From NCBI RefSeq assembly GCF_000321225.1, contig NW_004450566.1:673797-737796 (forward strand): a DNA stretch of 64,000 nt. Reading direction: 5' to 3'. The notes under the pieces were generated by a model. It ran no database searches. It had not been told where the DNA came from and saw only the letters and a list, made by a program, of their open reading frames with translations. Positions 1 to 11,525 of the stretch are shown piece after piece. The first letter of the stretch is position 1; each line of letters begins with the position of its first letter. Origin of the DNA: Odobenus rosmarus divergens. Lineage: Eukaryota > Chordata > Mammalia > Carnivora > Odobenidae. Made by a program: the position numbers and the translations under genes.

Positions 1-2328
1 AAAAGAAACTCATGGCACATATTTAATAAAGGTAGGTATGGCTACAGCAGGAATATATTTACCCCTTTCTTATTATTGTTCAAGTAAATCAGTTTGGCAG
101 AGCATTGGCAATGAGTGTCACATTAATGGGGCATTTGTGTTAAATGGAGCACTGTACAAACGAAGAGTAAACATTTGATTGATATGCCTAATAGGGTAAA
201 CTAAATTCTCACAGCAAAAGCAGAATATTCCCATCCAAACTATATACATACTCTCAGTAATTTGTTTTGAAATTGTCTCAATTTATCTTATGGACCTTAT
301 TTGCCACAATTTCTGGGATGCAGAAGAAGTGAATGTTTGCCAAAGCTAAAGATGCAAACAGGTAATAGAATTCATCTTCTTCTTATCAAAGGCTAGCCCT
401 ATTCTGCTTTGTGCATCATAGTAATAACCTCCAGGCCCATCAGTGTTGTATTTTATACCATGAATTAAAAGAGCCATTTATCACCTTTAAGTTGGTTTGA
501 ATAGCATTAGATTCATCTGATTAATTTATATAAAAACAGGATAATTCAGAAACTGAAGAAAACTGTGTTTCTATTATGAATTATCCAGTGAGTGTTATGC
601 CTTTCATGACCTCTCCCAACTGCCGAGTGATAAAGTTAATCATTTATTACGTTTTCTTGGAGATAAATAAAACCAAGGCTAGTATAAGCAGGAAGTAAGA
701 ATATACTCAGAGATCTATAATCACCATATCTTTTTAGTACTAGAAAACAAAAATTTTCAAACTTTTGTTACTATGAAATAAAATACGTACACTAAAGGGC
801 ACAAAACAATGTGTGCCATGATTTATCACAAAGTGAACACTGTGTAACCATTCAGGTCAAGAAAAAGAACATTGCTAACCCTTCAGAACAATATCCCAAT
901 GTTTTCAAGTTGCATAGGAGGAGTAAGGAAGTAACTTAGGCTTAACAATTTTAGTTGTTATGTATATGTACTTGTTTCCTTTGAGTAACAGTAACTATAT
1001 ATTAACACTAGCTTGTAATTAATTAGTCTGTGATTTACGTAGAAGATGCTTGGTAAAAGAACCTATTATAGAAGCAAATCTACCTATTGCAGGGTTTCCC
1101 AACATAGAAAATAGCAATATTTGTATGGCAAACTGGAGTAAACTAGGGGAAATTTGGGGCCATATGTACGGAATTCTGTAGAGAGATTCATTACATTATC
1201 TTCCCTATGATAGAATTTTGATAAGAAAATAAAATAGATTGTTTAAAGAAAGATATAAAATTAAATGTAGATAACCTTAAATTTAGAAATATGAATATAC
1301 TTCCATCAATATAACTTTTTGTCTCAGTTTTTGTGTTTGAAAGCTTATATATCATTCTAATCAAAACATTTTAACAATGATGTTTTCAAATTTATTTATA
1401 GCTGCTGTCAACAAAAAATTATATTTGCACAAGTAGAGAATAAAAATTTTGAAACAACTTTTACAACCATTAAAAATTTTTCAACATTTGATTTTAAATA
1501 TAGCAATTCTTTTGTTTATTTCCTTTCCAAATTTACCATTAGAATTTCATGGGGATGCTATATATTTAAAATTTACCTAGATTTTATATGTCAAGTGTTA
1601 CAAAATAATACTGAAATTCTAAATTAGAAAATACATGTCCTTTAGAGATGTTATCATGCATCTACATTGCCACAAATGGGTAAAAGTATTTAATGTAGGG
1701 GAAGATACACCTACCAGGAGCTCCTGGCTTTCTTTCTCATTATCTGTTCTTCTATGGCCAAATTTTGGTAGGCATGCTATGCTAATTAAGCATGTAGAAC
1801 ATGAATTCCTTCAGCAAATCCACAGATCCCTTTCTCATGATGAAAAGGGACATGCTTGCAGCAAGCTGCTGAAGTAGGTATCAAGGTGCTAGACACTCAG
1901 CTAGGTTGAGCTCACTACCCTGAGGCCAGACCAATGAGTAATAATCATGATTGCCTAAATGCCAATCTAGTTGGGTCTTTCTCTCAGGAGCCCAGGATAA
2001 AGCTATTTGCATGGCCTTCCCAATGGTTGAGAAGACAAATATCTTGAGGGACGTCTATAATTCCATTTGGAAGACTCTGATCTACAGAAAAGGAAGTAAG
2101 AGAAAAATAAAGCAAAGTGTGTACATGGAAAGACTTTGAGGTGGATGAATAATTACGAAGAACTTTTGTTGAATAAACTAGACAGAGTTTTGACTTCAAT
2201 ATAGAATTGAATTATTAAAATTGAAGAAATACATGCCATTAATTCCAATATTAAAAATTATTGGTGTTTCTAGTGAAAGTAGATAATTAAATGTAGTCAT
2301 GTGCAAGTATTTATCAACAATCTTTCTT
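1..2328. other. AT-rich single-copy DNA, no gene seen
   Basis: No exon-like frame or RNA gene is visible. The stretch is strongly AT-rich, with stops in all frames; the two or three 60-80 codon frames near 1.6-2.2 kb have no recognisable domain. The only repeat I can place is a weak L1 3' UTR-like piece at about 755-910. Intergenic or intronic sequence is the simplest reading. Confidence 0.6.
755..910 (-). mobile_element. Old L1 3' UTR fragment (degenerate)
   Basis: The plus strand carries the order 'AAATACGTACACTAAAGGGC ... GTGTAACCATTCAGGTCAAG ... GAACATTGC', which resembles the reverse complement of ancient mammalian L1 (L1ME-type) 3' ends. Divergence is high, so family and borders are approximate. 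Confidence 0.5.
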
Positions 2329-2344
2329 TAGAACAGTTCTTTTA

Positions 2345-2544
2345 TTTTTTTATTTTTTATTTTTTTAAAGATTTTATTTATTTGACAGAGAGAGACACAG
2401 CGAGAGAGGGAACACAAGCAGAGGGAGTGGGAGAAGGAGAAGCAGGCTCCCTGCTGAGCAAGGAGCCCGATGAGGGTCTCAATCCCAGGATCATGACCTG
2501 AGCCGAAGGCAGACACTCAACCAACTGAGCCACCCAGGCATCCC
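2345..2544 (-). mobile_element. Can-SINE (tRNA-derived), complete, minus strand
   Basis: A non-autonomous retroposon made by L1 machinery, with a Pol III promoter in its tRNA-like head. On the plus strand it reads as an A-tail complement (AAGATTTTATTTATTTGACAG), a purine-rich (GA) tract, then the complement of the tRNA-like head ending in TGAGCCACCCAGGCATCCC. It is flanked by a perfect 16-bp target-site duplication, TAGAACAGTTCTTTTA, at 2329-2344 and 2545-2560. A perfect duplication suggests a fairly recent insertion. Confidence 0.95.
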
Positions 2545-2764
2545 TAGAACAGTTCTTTTAAAACATGCATTTACTGACTGGGTTTTGGAGTACTCCTGCT
2601 TCCATTTCCAAGCATGCTCCTGCTTCCTTTATGCCCTCAAACACTGACATTTTTATAAGGAAAGTCCAAGATATAACTGCTTTCTAGGTTCCTGAAGTGC
2701 ATTTTTCGATGAGAATTGTAGACTCTCAGTAGTGAGAAGTGATCTTAAAAGTATCTAGTTCCTT

Positions 2765-2928
2765 GGTTCTCAGAGTGTGGTCCACATACCAGCATGATAG
2801 GCATTACTTTGGAGCTTGTTAGAAATTCAGTCTCTCAGCCCCCATCCCGGAACTACTGAATCAGAATTTGCATATTTGATAAGTCCCTGGTGATTCATAT
2901 GCAATTAAAGTCTGAGAAGCATTGATCT
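2765..2928. mobile_element. MER5A-like hAT DNA transposon relic
   Basis: A short non-autonomous DNA transposon fossil. It opens with TGGTTCTCAGAGTGTGGTCC, has a central 'GAGCTTGTTAGAAATTCAG' block and 'CTGAATCAGAATTTGCAT', and closes with 'GAGAAGCATTG', the near-palindromic layout of MER5A. The family name is from memory of the consensus. Confidence 0.8.
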
Positions 2929-3159
2929 AGTTAAGCCTCCCACCCGCCCCAATATATGACATTCCTTGGGAATATTCCTGTCAAGAGTGAGGTAATTCAT
3001 GGTCTCCCAAAACAGTCCTTTCTTTAGTTTGAATTGGCTCAAGTGGTTACAGAGTCCTTCCTTATAGTGGCATAAATCTTCCCTCATTACCTAGTTCCAG
3101 TCAAGCATGCTTATTTTGCCCTGTAGCACCACATGGATAAGTCTCAATCTCTTTTATAT

Positions 3160-4240
3160 ATGACAGCTCTTCAGACTTTGAAGACAGATTATTATGTCTT
3201 GCCTAACATTTTCCTACCCTAGGTTAAATATCCTCAGTCTTTTTAATGGTTTTTGAATCCTGGTTGGTCTTTTCTGGACAGGATCTCTTTGTATATACTT
3301 TTTGAAATATGGCGTGTAAAATGTACTATTGGCTAAATCCATGCCAATTAGGGCAAGAATCTCACCTCTTTTTGGAAGCTATCTTTCTGCCACTATAGCC
3401 CAAAATTGAGTTAGCTTTATTTTTTTCTTATTGAACTTGACTAGGATCTTTATTTATAGTCACATGTACTGCTAAGTCACATTTTCACCCAAACTTGTAC
3501 ATTTTTTGTTTTTTTGTTATCTGTGTGTATGGAGGCAGGGGTCTAAGTGTAAGACTCATTTCAGCCTCTCATGATATCTTGAATCTTGATTTCATCATCC
3601 AGTTATTCTCTCCTGGCTTTATGCTATATACAGATATAGTCAGTTTTCCATTGGTGTCTTCATTAAGGCTATTAATAAAAAGATTTGCAAAGCTAGGACA
3701 GAAGATAGAGCCACCAGAAACTTCCCTACAAGTTAACTGACTTAATAATTATTATGCATTAGAAGCAGTTACTAATTTACCTAATTAATTTATTAAAAGG
3801 ATAGCAGAAAGTCCTTGTCACATGACATGGTGAAGCCCAGATACATAGTGACTATAGCACTAATTCTCACTGGCATTAGTATGGCTTGCTCTATGTCATG
3901 CTAGGTGCCAGTGATCAATATTTATTTTGTGAGTAATAGAAACCAAAATTTTAATAATTTGTTCTGAAATTAATGGTAGTCCACTGATCTAGTTCATGGA
4001 ATTTTCCTTCTTTTTATTCTTGAAACTGAGAATTTTTGACCACCTCCAGTCTTTCAGTACTGATCCGTGTTCTGCTTTCTGATATTCGTCAGTGATCTCT
4101 GACACCGAGTTCAGGTGCCTCCCTTTTAGAATGAATTTATTCTTGAATTGAAATTTACCCATATTACCTGCCTCCTCCTCCTGAATCAGCCCCAAGTAGT
4201 AGTAGTATAACAGTATCACCTGATACGTATAACATTTTCA
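3160..4240 (-). mobile_element. L3/CR1 LINE relic, about 1 kb
   Basis: The plus strand matches, with heavy decay, the reverse complement of the CR1/L3 reverse-transcriptase region and 3' part. Recognisable blocks in order are the 'CTTTGAAGACAGATTATTATGTCTT' type (about 3178), 'TTGGTCTTTTCTGGACAGGATC' type (about 3265), 'AAAAGATTTGCAAAGCTAGGAC' type (about 3678), 'ATTTGTTCTGAAATTAATGG' type (about 3957) and 'TTTTTGACCACCTCCAGTC' (about 4034). Order and spacing fit one element on the minus strand. CR1/L3 activity predates the placental radiation, so this is among the oldest sequence in the window. No coding capacity remains. Confidence 0.8.
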
Positions 4241-4324
4241 TCTATCAAAACAAAAGTCATCTTGTAGGAATCAAAATTATTTTGGTTTTAAAAGACAAAG
4301 AGGTGTATCCTAACTGAAACTGTC

Positions 4325-4775
4325 TTCGGCAGGAAAAAAGAAATTTATTGGTTTGTGTAATTGAAGCATGAAAAAAGAGTTGGCCAAGGATAGTGTACCC
4401 AGAGACTTAAATAGCATTAGCGAGTGTCTCTCTCTCTTTCCTTCTTCCATTCTCTCTCTCTCCCTCACTTCTCAGGTTCTACATCTTTGTAGCTCTCATT
4501 TCTCAGTCTCTTCCACAGGGTGAATACGTGACTGTTGGTGCTTCTGGGATCAGGAGCTTTCCAGTTGATAATACAAGGAGAAAAAGAGGACCTCTTTTCC
4601 ATGCTCAGTATGAAAGTCCCCGAGAAAAACTCAAGGTGCTAGGCTTGACCAATATGTTCACCCTGGACCAATCACTGTAGCCAGGAAGTGTTACTATTGT
4701 GATTGGCCAGATGTAGGCCATGCAACCAACCTTGTTTTTGAACGTGGGAGGACTGTATTACTTTCACTAGGATTT
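4325..4775. mobile_element. Ancient interspersed repeat, family not named
   Basis: The block begins with 'AAGAAATTTATTGGTTTGTG' and ends around 'TGGACCAATCACTGTAGCC' and 'GTGATTGGCCAGATGTAGG'. This order recurs in many mammalian repeats, but I cannot assign the family with certainty. It contains a (TC)-rich stretch at 4425-4465. The small frames inside it look like chance. Confidence 0.6.
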
Positions 4776-5089
4776 ACAGCCACATCGTGTCTTTTCAGTA
4801 AGAAAAGAGCAATTCCCCCAAGGAAGGAAGTCCCTATAATAATGGAAGGAAGAGTGTTTCGGAACACAAACAACAATCACCATGCCCTTCAGCAGGCAGA
4901 AAGTATGTAAAGAATAGGCATTGACAATCCTTATTTTTCCATCCTGAATATTATTCCTCCTATAGTTCATGCACTTAAGCATCATTCAGAATTTAAAAGT
5001 AAATATCAATGTTGAATTAATTTAGATAATATCTAACTTAAAGTTATTTAAAGTGGACTTAAGGGTAGGGTTATGAAAAAAAGCTAATT

Positions 5090-5415
5090 TCTTTTTCTTA
5101 CGTTTAAGTTGAAATAATTTTAGATTCACAAAAAGTTGCAAAAATAGTACACAGAGCACTTACATATCCTTCAGTTTTCTCGAAGGTTTACGTCTTAACC
5201 TGTGGTATGGTGTTAAACACATTTCAAGTTTCCTCATGACTAGATTGGAGTTCAGCACATTTTTTAGCAAGAAGTAGTGTTATGCCATTCTCACTGCCTT
5301 GCATCAGGAGGCATAGCTATCCACACGTCTAATTACTCGTGAGGCTGTTTCTGATTGCTTGGTCAAGGTGGCATTGGCCAGGCTATTGTCCACTGTGAAA
5401 TTACTATTTGAGAAA
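5090..5415 (-). mobile_element. L1ME-type L1 3' UTR fragment, antisense
   Basis: The plus strand shows 'TAATTTTAGATTCACAAAAA', 'GTTGCAAAAATAGTACACAG', then 'TTTTTTAGCAAGAAG', 'GCATCAGGAGGCATA' and 'CTTGGTCAAGGTGGC', in the order expected for the reverse complement of an old L1 3' UTR. It is heavily diverged, with no flanking duplication visible. Confidence 0.8.
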
Positions 5416-6934
5416 GAATATTTCGGTGCAAAAACAATTGTTGAACGGATGATGAGAAGAGCCACAGTATATTAATAATATCTAAATTTGTATTTTTTAG
5501 ATAAAATGAAAGTAATTTCACTTGCATAGATATTTGTGTTTATGACCCTAACTAGTTATTCTGCACGTCAGGAGATTGCTTCTCGGTCTTGCTGATTGTA
5601 TTTCTTGCTCGTCATATCTGGGATCAGATTGACCCACCCTTTTAACCACAATTAGAGACAATTGTTTGAGGCCTGCTTTTCCTTGAGGGTTTACAATAGC
5701 TTCAGTGCAATCCTTCAAGGATTGCCATTTATCAAACGATAAGCAGATTAATTCCAACAATCACATTCACCGGAGGGAGATGAGAGGCAAAGGGAAAGTT
5801 CAGTTCAGTCCATTGTTGCATGTCCCTCAGCAGCCTTGCTAGAAAGAAAGCCTAAAGAAGACCAGTCTGTTGGGGGTGGGGGGACTCAGCGGCTTCCTAC
5901 TCTAGCACAGGCAACTCAGTTCTCAGCTGCTTTATCTCTGGTCTCCTCTCCTGGGCCTCTTTGACCACCACCTACTGGAAAGAGAAAACAAACCCATGAA
6001 AGCAGAATCAGTCCACAGCACATTACTTTAAAAATTCTAAATTGGTTTCTGACAAACTCAAGAGATGTTTCATAAAAACCTGGAAAATATAAGTTTGAAT
6101 TCCCTTACAACAACAGGAATCCCCATCCTTCTCTCACACAAGGAGACAAAGTATCAATTTCTGCAGTTCTGTTTACCCTCCACTTTTTTTTCTTATGGTG
6201 GAGTTCAGGTATCCTTATCTCTAACAAAAGTGGGAAAACAAAACACAGCAGGGGGAACCAAGTGTTTGAAGACAAGATTCTCTTAAGCCTGACTTACTCC
6301 ATTCAGTTATGGTATCTGCCTGTCTCCTCTGAATATTTGTGTCTGCATCCCTTTCCCCAGAGCTACCCGCAGACTCTTTCCTATACTGCTCAGGCTTGGC
6401 CCTGCTGTATCCTTATCATAGCAGGAAAGAGGCAAAGATCAGTGGGTCCAATATCTTAAGCAAACATGAATAAGCCGGGCCTGGGTTGTTACATCCCAGG
6501 GAGAAACTAACAGCTGGCCAAGAGTTCATTCCCAGGCCCTGAATTTAGGAAAGAAATGAGTTTATGGGTGGGGGTGTGTGAAGGATTTTAGCAAGGCAAA
6601 GAGGTCAATTTAAGGCTATTTACATTCTTCTGACTCTGCAGTCCAGATTTATCAGGGATCAAGGGAGGGGCCACACCTACATGTGGGGGAATGTGGTGTG
6701 TTGGTGGTGGGAAAGCTGAGGGCAAAATGGGTGTGAGAAAATGTTTTGTGGGGTGTCGTGGCTGGCGATCCACTTTCTCTTCTCCTTACGCCCTGTTGCC
6801 GGACACAGCAGAAGCAGTGGCCTTAATTTTATTTGCAAGGTTAGTTGAGAGTTCACTGGAAAACTGGCATCATTTGACAAACTGAGCCCAAACTCTAGAT
6901 GGACACAATTTCAAAAAGCAGTAAGCACAGAAAT
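5416..6934. other. Single-copy DNA, possible conserved non-coding block at 5.55-5.78 kb
   Basis: No repeat or gene is recognised. The part at 5550-5780 has balanced composition, several TTATC/GATTA-type words and short inverted words (CCTTGAGG ... CCTTCAAGG near 5681-5720), and lacks the decay of surrounding repeats. That makes it a guess for a conserved regulatory element; only an alignment could show it. The rest holds short chance frames. Confidence 0.3.
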
Positions 6935-7140
6935 GAGAGCAGACCCCAGAGCCAGATTGCCTGGGTTGGGATCCCAGTTCTGCCCCTTAGCAGCTGGGGA
7001 TGTTTGGATGTGTTTTTGACCCTTCTTTGCTTTAGTTCCCTCATTTATAAAATGGGGCTACAATAGAAACTTTCTTGATGCAGTTATTATATATAACATA
7101 CCTACAACGTTTCCTAGTGCAAATAAATAACAGTTATTTT
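6935..7140 (+). mobile_element. MIR SINE, sense
   Basis: A fossil tRNA-derived CORE-SINE. It reads 'AGAGCCAGATTGCCTGGGTT', a 'CAGTTCTGCC' block, 'CTCATTTATAAAATGGGG' and an A/T-rich end with 'AAATAAATAACAGTTATT', in MIR order. Confidence 0.85.
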
Positions 7141-7394
7141 TACTGAGAAAGTAGCAGCCTGAAAACACCTGTTTGTTATAAAAGTGGTTTTCAAATGGAG
7201 AGGAGTTTGTGGGGTTGCGGTGGCACAGTGGATAGGGAGATGATTTCAGAGCTGAAGCCTGCCTAGCTCACCTCTCAGATCCCCCTCCTCTTTTCCTACT
7301 CACTAGTTTCCAGCATGCTCCTCTTCCTCTTTTATTTCTTTCTATCATAGTCTTGCATATTCTCGGTTGGTTTTTCTCATAAGCCTGCTGAGAG

Positions 7395-7515
7395 AAGCAG
7401 GAGAGCTTTGATGAGCTCCAGCTCACTGAAATGCAGAAGAGGGAAGTAATTTCCCCACAGCTCACACAGCCACCTGTGGGTAGCAGATCCTTCCTCTTTG
7501 GACATTTGGCATTTG
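7395..7515 (-). mobile_element. Possible MIR fragment, antisense
   Basis: 'GCAGAAGAGGGAAGTAATTT', 'CCCACAGCTCACACAGCC' and 'GTGGGTAGCAGATCC' resemble the reverse complement of the MIR central region. Divergence is high. Confidence 0.45.
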
Positions 7516-7904
7516 ATTTCATGGGGGAAGAGAAACAGTGACAGAATTCAAGGTAATGGTAAGACCTAGAGAGTTGCTCCTTCTAAACACATTCTGTAAA
7601 AATGGCACCTTAAACAAAATAGGATACTATGTTGACTCAGTGTTGTCAAGTACACTGGAAGGGAATTGTGTGAAAGCATGAGTCAATGTGTCCAACAGTC
7701 ACCATTAAGAGCGGCCGTCAGACCTCGAGGCACACAAAGAAAATAGACGAAGGGGGCACCTTTTAAAAAAAAATTTACCCCTTCAGCTTGTCCTTCTGGT
7801 ATTAGAACCAGCCTGTGATTCTCTCTGTGTGATTGAGTAGTCACACAGTTCCCTCATTTTTACTTCCTAACTTCGTGTGGGAAGGGTTAGATCTGGCTCA
7901 CACG

Positions 7905-8085
7905 GGCCGTCGTTACAGGAATATAACGACAATCGACATTTATATGGTCCTTTACACTTTTCACAAAGATTTCACAGCTACCCCCTTCTCACTCCATCAT
8001 TATTCCCATTCTCATTTCACAGAAAAATACCCCAAGTCGCAAACAGGGAGGCCAAGAGTTTGCCTAATTCATCTGACGGAGCTAA
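7905..8085 (-). mobile_element. Possible MIR fragment, antisense
   Basis: 'CGACATTTATATGGTCCTTTACA', then 'CCCATTCTCATTTCACAG' and 'AAGTCGCAAACAGGGAGG', follow the antisense MIR order (N-CATTTA, TTTACA, CCCATTTTACAG, GTCACA). Two overlapping frames of 92 and 100 codons span it; they match nothing I know and are judged spurious. Confidence 0.5.
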
Positions 8086-8149
8086 AGCTAACAACTCAGG
8101 TCTGCAGTGCTTCTCTGCCCATTTGCACGGAATAGTTGGCGGTGCCGCA

Positions 8150-8365
8150 GTTTGAGCAGTGGAGGGCGAGGCTTCTGCCCCTTACTCGCGTTGGTAATTA
8201 GCATAACTTACTTACCCTGAAGCTTCAGCCTCCTCCTCTGTGCGGCTGGGAAGATATTACCGAGAACCGCTTCTGAGACCTGAGGGTGACCACCTCCTGT
8301 CAGTCACTTAGGACGGGGTTCGGCACAGGGCACGTGCTCAGTAAAGGCTAACTGTTGTGATTACT
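8150..8365 (+). mobile_element. MIR SINE fragment, sense
   Basis: 'CTTCAGCCTCCTCCTCTGTG', 'GGGTTCGGCACAGGGCACGT' and 'GCTCAGTAAAGGCTAACTGTT' follow the MIR 3' half (CTCATCTGT, CTGGCACA, GTGCTCAATAAA). Confidence 0.65.
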
Positions 8366-8589
8366 GGTCTATCTTCTCTTGTCACTTTACTGGTTTCACA
8401 TCAAAGAGAACTGCCCATGGTCTGAGATTAATCCCAGAAGCACTATGTCCCTGGATTTATGTTATCTCAAAATATGATTGCCCTTTGTTGCTTTGGAAGG
8501 CTGGAAGCTTAAAAAAATAAATGGGTTATACTGGATAGCATCCCTGGCATTAGTAGGCAGCCTATAGTCAGCCAATAATTTTCAGCTTG

Positions 8590-8745
8590 TAATGCGTAAA
8601 ACTCACCTGGGGAGCTTGTTGAAAATGAACATTCCTAAGCATCCCTCTTTCCATCATGATTTGGGGATAGTGTGGGGCCTAGGAATCTGCAGACTTCAGC
8701 AAATACCCTGAGAGATCCTGAGAAACATGTGAAAGGCCCTTACCG
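8590..8745. mobile_element. MER5-like hAT relic
   Basis: 'CACCTGGGGAGCTTGTTGAAAA' followed by 'CCTAGGAATCTGCA' is the typical MER5 inner sequence. The ends are worn. Confidence 0.6.
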
Positions 8746-8773
8746 GGAGTTGGCCCAGCTCCCCACTCCTTCG

Positions 8774-8797
8774 TCCCCCGCCCCGCCCCCCCCCCCC
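8774..8797. repeat. C-rich run (G-quadruplex/i-motif capable)
   Basis: The sequence has CCCCC, CCCC and a 12-C run separated by single G bases. The minus strand therefore has closely spaced G runs able in principle to form a quadruplex. There is no gene next to it, so no function is assigned. Confidence 0.7.
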
Positions 8798-8863
8798 GTT
8801 GTGGTCATGTCATCACAACCTCTTCATCCTCCTCTTCTTGCTTCCTGCCTTCCTTTCTTCTTT

Positions 8864-8888
<25 letters not shown>
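8864..8888. repeat. (TC)n microsatellite
   Basis: Twelve to thirteen uninterrupted TC units precede a short T run. Likely polymorphic. Confidence 0.95.
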
Positions 8889-8894
<6 letters not shown>

Positions 8895-9567
8895 AAGCAT
8901 TTGAAATAGACTGCCTGAGGTTATTTTCCAGTATTAGGCTAGCTCTATTATTATCTCTTTAGAGAAAATGCCACGGAACCTGGGGGAAAAGTACAGAGTA
9001 ATTACTCAAAGGAAAATATATATATATAACGTCCCTGAACCAATTAGAAAGACAATCATTAGGTTGAAGTGATCATTTGCTCACACTTCACTGTGGGGCT
9101 CCAGCCCTCTCACAAGGAGGAAAATAGCCCATGTTTGTGCCCAGAGCCTACTAATGTTAGACCAAAATGTAATGCCCTGATATTAAGTTTTAAACTCTTT
9201 CCTATAAAGATGCATAACTAGACATAGAATCATTATTCATTGTCACTTTATTGGCAGTCCAACAGAAATCTTACGTATCTTTTGCTTCAAGTCAGCCAGA
9301 CACTCCAAGAAAGATGTTGTCAGTCCCTACTTCCCACCCCAACCCCCACCTGCTTGCACCTAAGTGCTGGGAAACTAGAGGGCCCAGTGCCAAATATGAA
9401 ACCACTTAAACTAACAAAATGTGGTCACCTATTTGGGCACTATATCTACAACTTCCAAAAAAAAGTAGGTATTTGGCAATAACTGGCTTTTAAAGAAATA
9501 AAAATAGCCAATGCCAAGCACAGGCTTCCAAGTGTTTTTTTAGCCTCAATTATAGATTCGATTATCA

Positions 9568-9710
9568 GTGGTTGTCAATTCTTACTGCACATTAGAATCA
9601 TTTGAAGAGCTTTTAAGCAGCATTGCTGGCACACCCAGAGATTAAGATTGAATTGGTATGGCATAGAGTGTTCTAGGTGATTCCACTGAGCATCAGTGCA
9701 AAACTGTGAA
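9568..9710. mobile_element. MER5-like hAT relic
   Basis: 'GTGGTTGTCAATTCTTACTG', 'ACATTAGAATCATTTGAAGA' and 'CTAGGTGATTCCACTGAGCA' follow the MER5A order with decay. Confidence 0.65.
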
Positions 9711-10094
9711 TATACATGAATCAGATTTACTTGACAATTGCCTGCTCTCTGCACCCCTCTGCAAGGTATTGACATTGATTAAGGCTAGAAGGAAAATAAA
9801 GCAGAGAATTTTAAGAACATTTTAGTCTCCATTCCTGCATATTTTAGAGAAAGTGAAATATTAGGTCTAGGATTTCTTCCTAATTGTCTCAGTTCTTCAT
9901 TTTATTTTGCTACAGTATACTTGATCTTGTCAAAATACTCTCAGTAACTAATAACATATAGAACCTCACAGAATTCCAAATGAATCTTGACAATATATAG
10001 AATGAAGGTAAAAAAGTTAAGTCTGTTGGTTAATAATTTCTCTTGGCTGAATCACAGTAGTCATAGGAGAAGCCAGGGGAGTTAAGAGTTTATT

Positions 10095-10127
10095 CACACA
10101 CACACACGCACACACACACACACACAC
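10095..10127. repeat. (CA)n microsatellite
   Basis: About 16 CA units with one CG interruption, followed by CCCC. Confidence 0.95.
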
Positions 10128-10399
10128 CCCCTTTTTGGAGCTTGTAAAGACTAGCTGGGCAGATTTACATAAAGAGGGTAATCTTTATACTTGTCTGCAT
10201 TTCTGGTTTAGGCCTTTTCAGTTCTCATCAAAAATAGGTGCATTGAGGTCATGATTAGTCAATAAGCCTTATGTAACAGATTTTTTTTTATTTTGTTGTT
10301 GCCACGTATAAAATTTGTTTAATTTAGAAAGATTGCTAATAGAGTTCTAGTACCTGCTTTTCTGTATTTTTAAATACCTTTTAGAAATTAAATTCTTTT

Positions 10400-11525
10400 C
10401 TGATTTTATCTCATGCTACAAAATCTGCTGGTTTATATATTTAAAAATCTCTCTTCTAATATTTTCATCAAATCATTGTCTATAATACATAAAAATTTTC
10501 TTTTCTCTCTCATTTACAATCCTTTTTCTTTTGCTGTTATTTCTGGGAAATTTTTCTTAATTTATATTCCATTCTTTCCACTGACTTTTTCATTTTCATT
10601 TTTGCCATATTGTTTATTTCCAAGGAATCTTTTTTGTTTGTTTGTCTTAGGAATATTCCTTTTTATTTGTCCCTGTTTTTCTCATGGTTGCAATATTTTT
10701 TTCCATGTCTTTGAGAATATTCATACCAGGTTTTTTGGGTTTGTTTGTTTGTTTGTTTGAAGTTTTCCTTCCCCTGTGCAGCCCACCAAGTTATTTTTTC
10801 CTGTTGGATTTCAGCTCCCTCTGTCATAACAAAGTCATTCCTCTGATCTCTGGTGATCCTTGGTTGCTGGGCCTTGTTTAAGTATTAGGTAAGGGGGATG
10901 CCTGGGTGGCTTGGTTGATTGGGCGCCTGCCTTCGGCTCCGGTCATGATCCCAGGACCCTGGGATTGAGTCCTGCATCTGGCTCCTTGTTCAGTGGGGAC
11001 CCTGCTTCTCCCTCTGCCTGCCTCTCCCCCTGCTTGTGCTCTCTCTCTGTGTCTCTCTTTCTCTGACAAATATATAAATAAAATCTTTAAAAAAAAAGAA
11101 TTAGGTAAGGAAAGGCCAATTAGAAGTCGCGATCACTTCAGTGAGGACTGACAATGGCAAGCTTTGCTATTGAATGGGCTAGCCAAATTGAGTTGAGAAA
11201 ATTTGGAACTCAGGGTCTTTAAATTGTTCCTCTTGGGTCAGTCAGGTCCTACAGAGAAGACTTACTAACCCTCAGTATGGAGGCAGAGGGGTTGGCTGCC
11301 AGAGGGAAGAGAAGCCTGGAGAACTCAGGATTCTTTAGACCTCACTTAGTTCCATATGAAACCTCCACCTTTAACTGTGACTGTGAATCCCTGTTTTACT
11401 CTCTCGGGAAGAAACCTTCTCTCTGTGGCTAGGGTCGCAAGTGATTGGTTTCCTGGCAGTGGAGAGTGATGAGGGGAGCCAGGGGTCTGGGTGCTTCTAA
11501 AACAGACTTTCAAGTAATCCTTTTT
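10400..11525 (-). mobile_element. Antisense L1 5' region (ORF1 coiled-coil part and probable 5' UTR)
   Basis: The T-rich plus strand is the complement of an A-rich L1 ORF1. On the minus strand, near 10730-10640, one frame reads peptide blocks of type ENILKDMEKNIATM followed by TGTNKKEYS, resembling the ORF1p coiled coil of old L1s. 'CTGGTGATCCTTGGTTG' at about 10850 is a hallmark of the same old L1 5' parts. The GC-richer part after the SINE (11.1-11.5 kb) fits a 5' UTR but is less certain. It abuts a sense L1 starting at the ORF1/ORF2 linker, so the two may be one insertion with an inverted 5' part. Confidence 0.55.
10895..11099 (+). mobile_element. Can-SINE, complete, plus strand
   Basis: The tRNA-like head (ATGCCTGGGTGGCTTGGTTG ... 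GGTCATGATCCC), CT-rich tract and A-rich tail (AAATAAAATCTTTAAAAAAA) are complete. The direct duplication ATTAGGTAAGG lies at 10884-10894 and 11100-11110. Confidence 0.95.

Noticed and set aside
7680..8280. Local rise in CpG (GCGGCCG, GGGCCGTCG, GGCGGTGCCG, CTCGCG)
   Set aside because: The dinucleotides are too few and spread out for a CpG island, and part of the stretch is MIR sequence. No promoter or first exon could be supported.
10896..10990. tRNA-like sequence with A- and B-box words, seen here and in the other SINE heads
   Set aside because: These are the tRNA-derived heads of Can-SINEs. None folds as an intact cloverleaf with a proper acceptor stem, so no tRNA gene is called.
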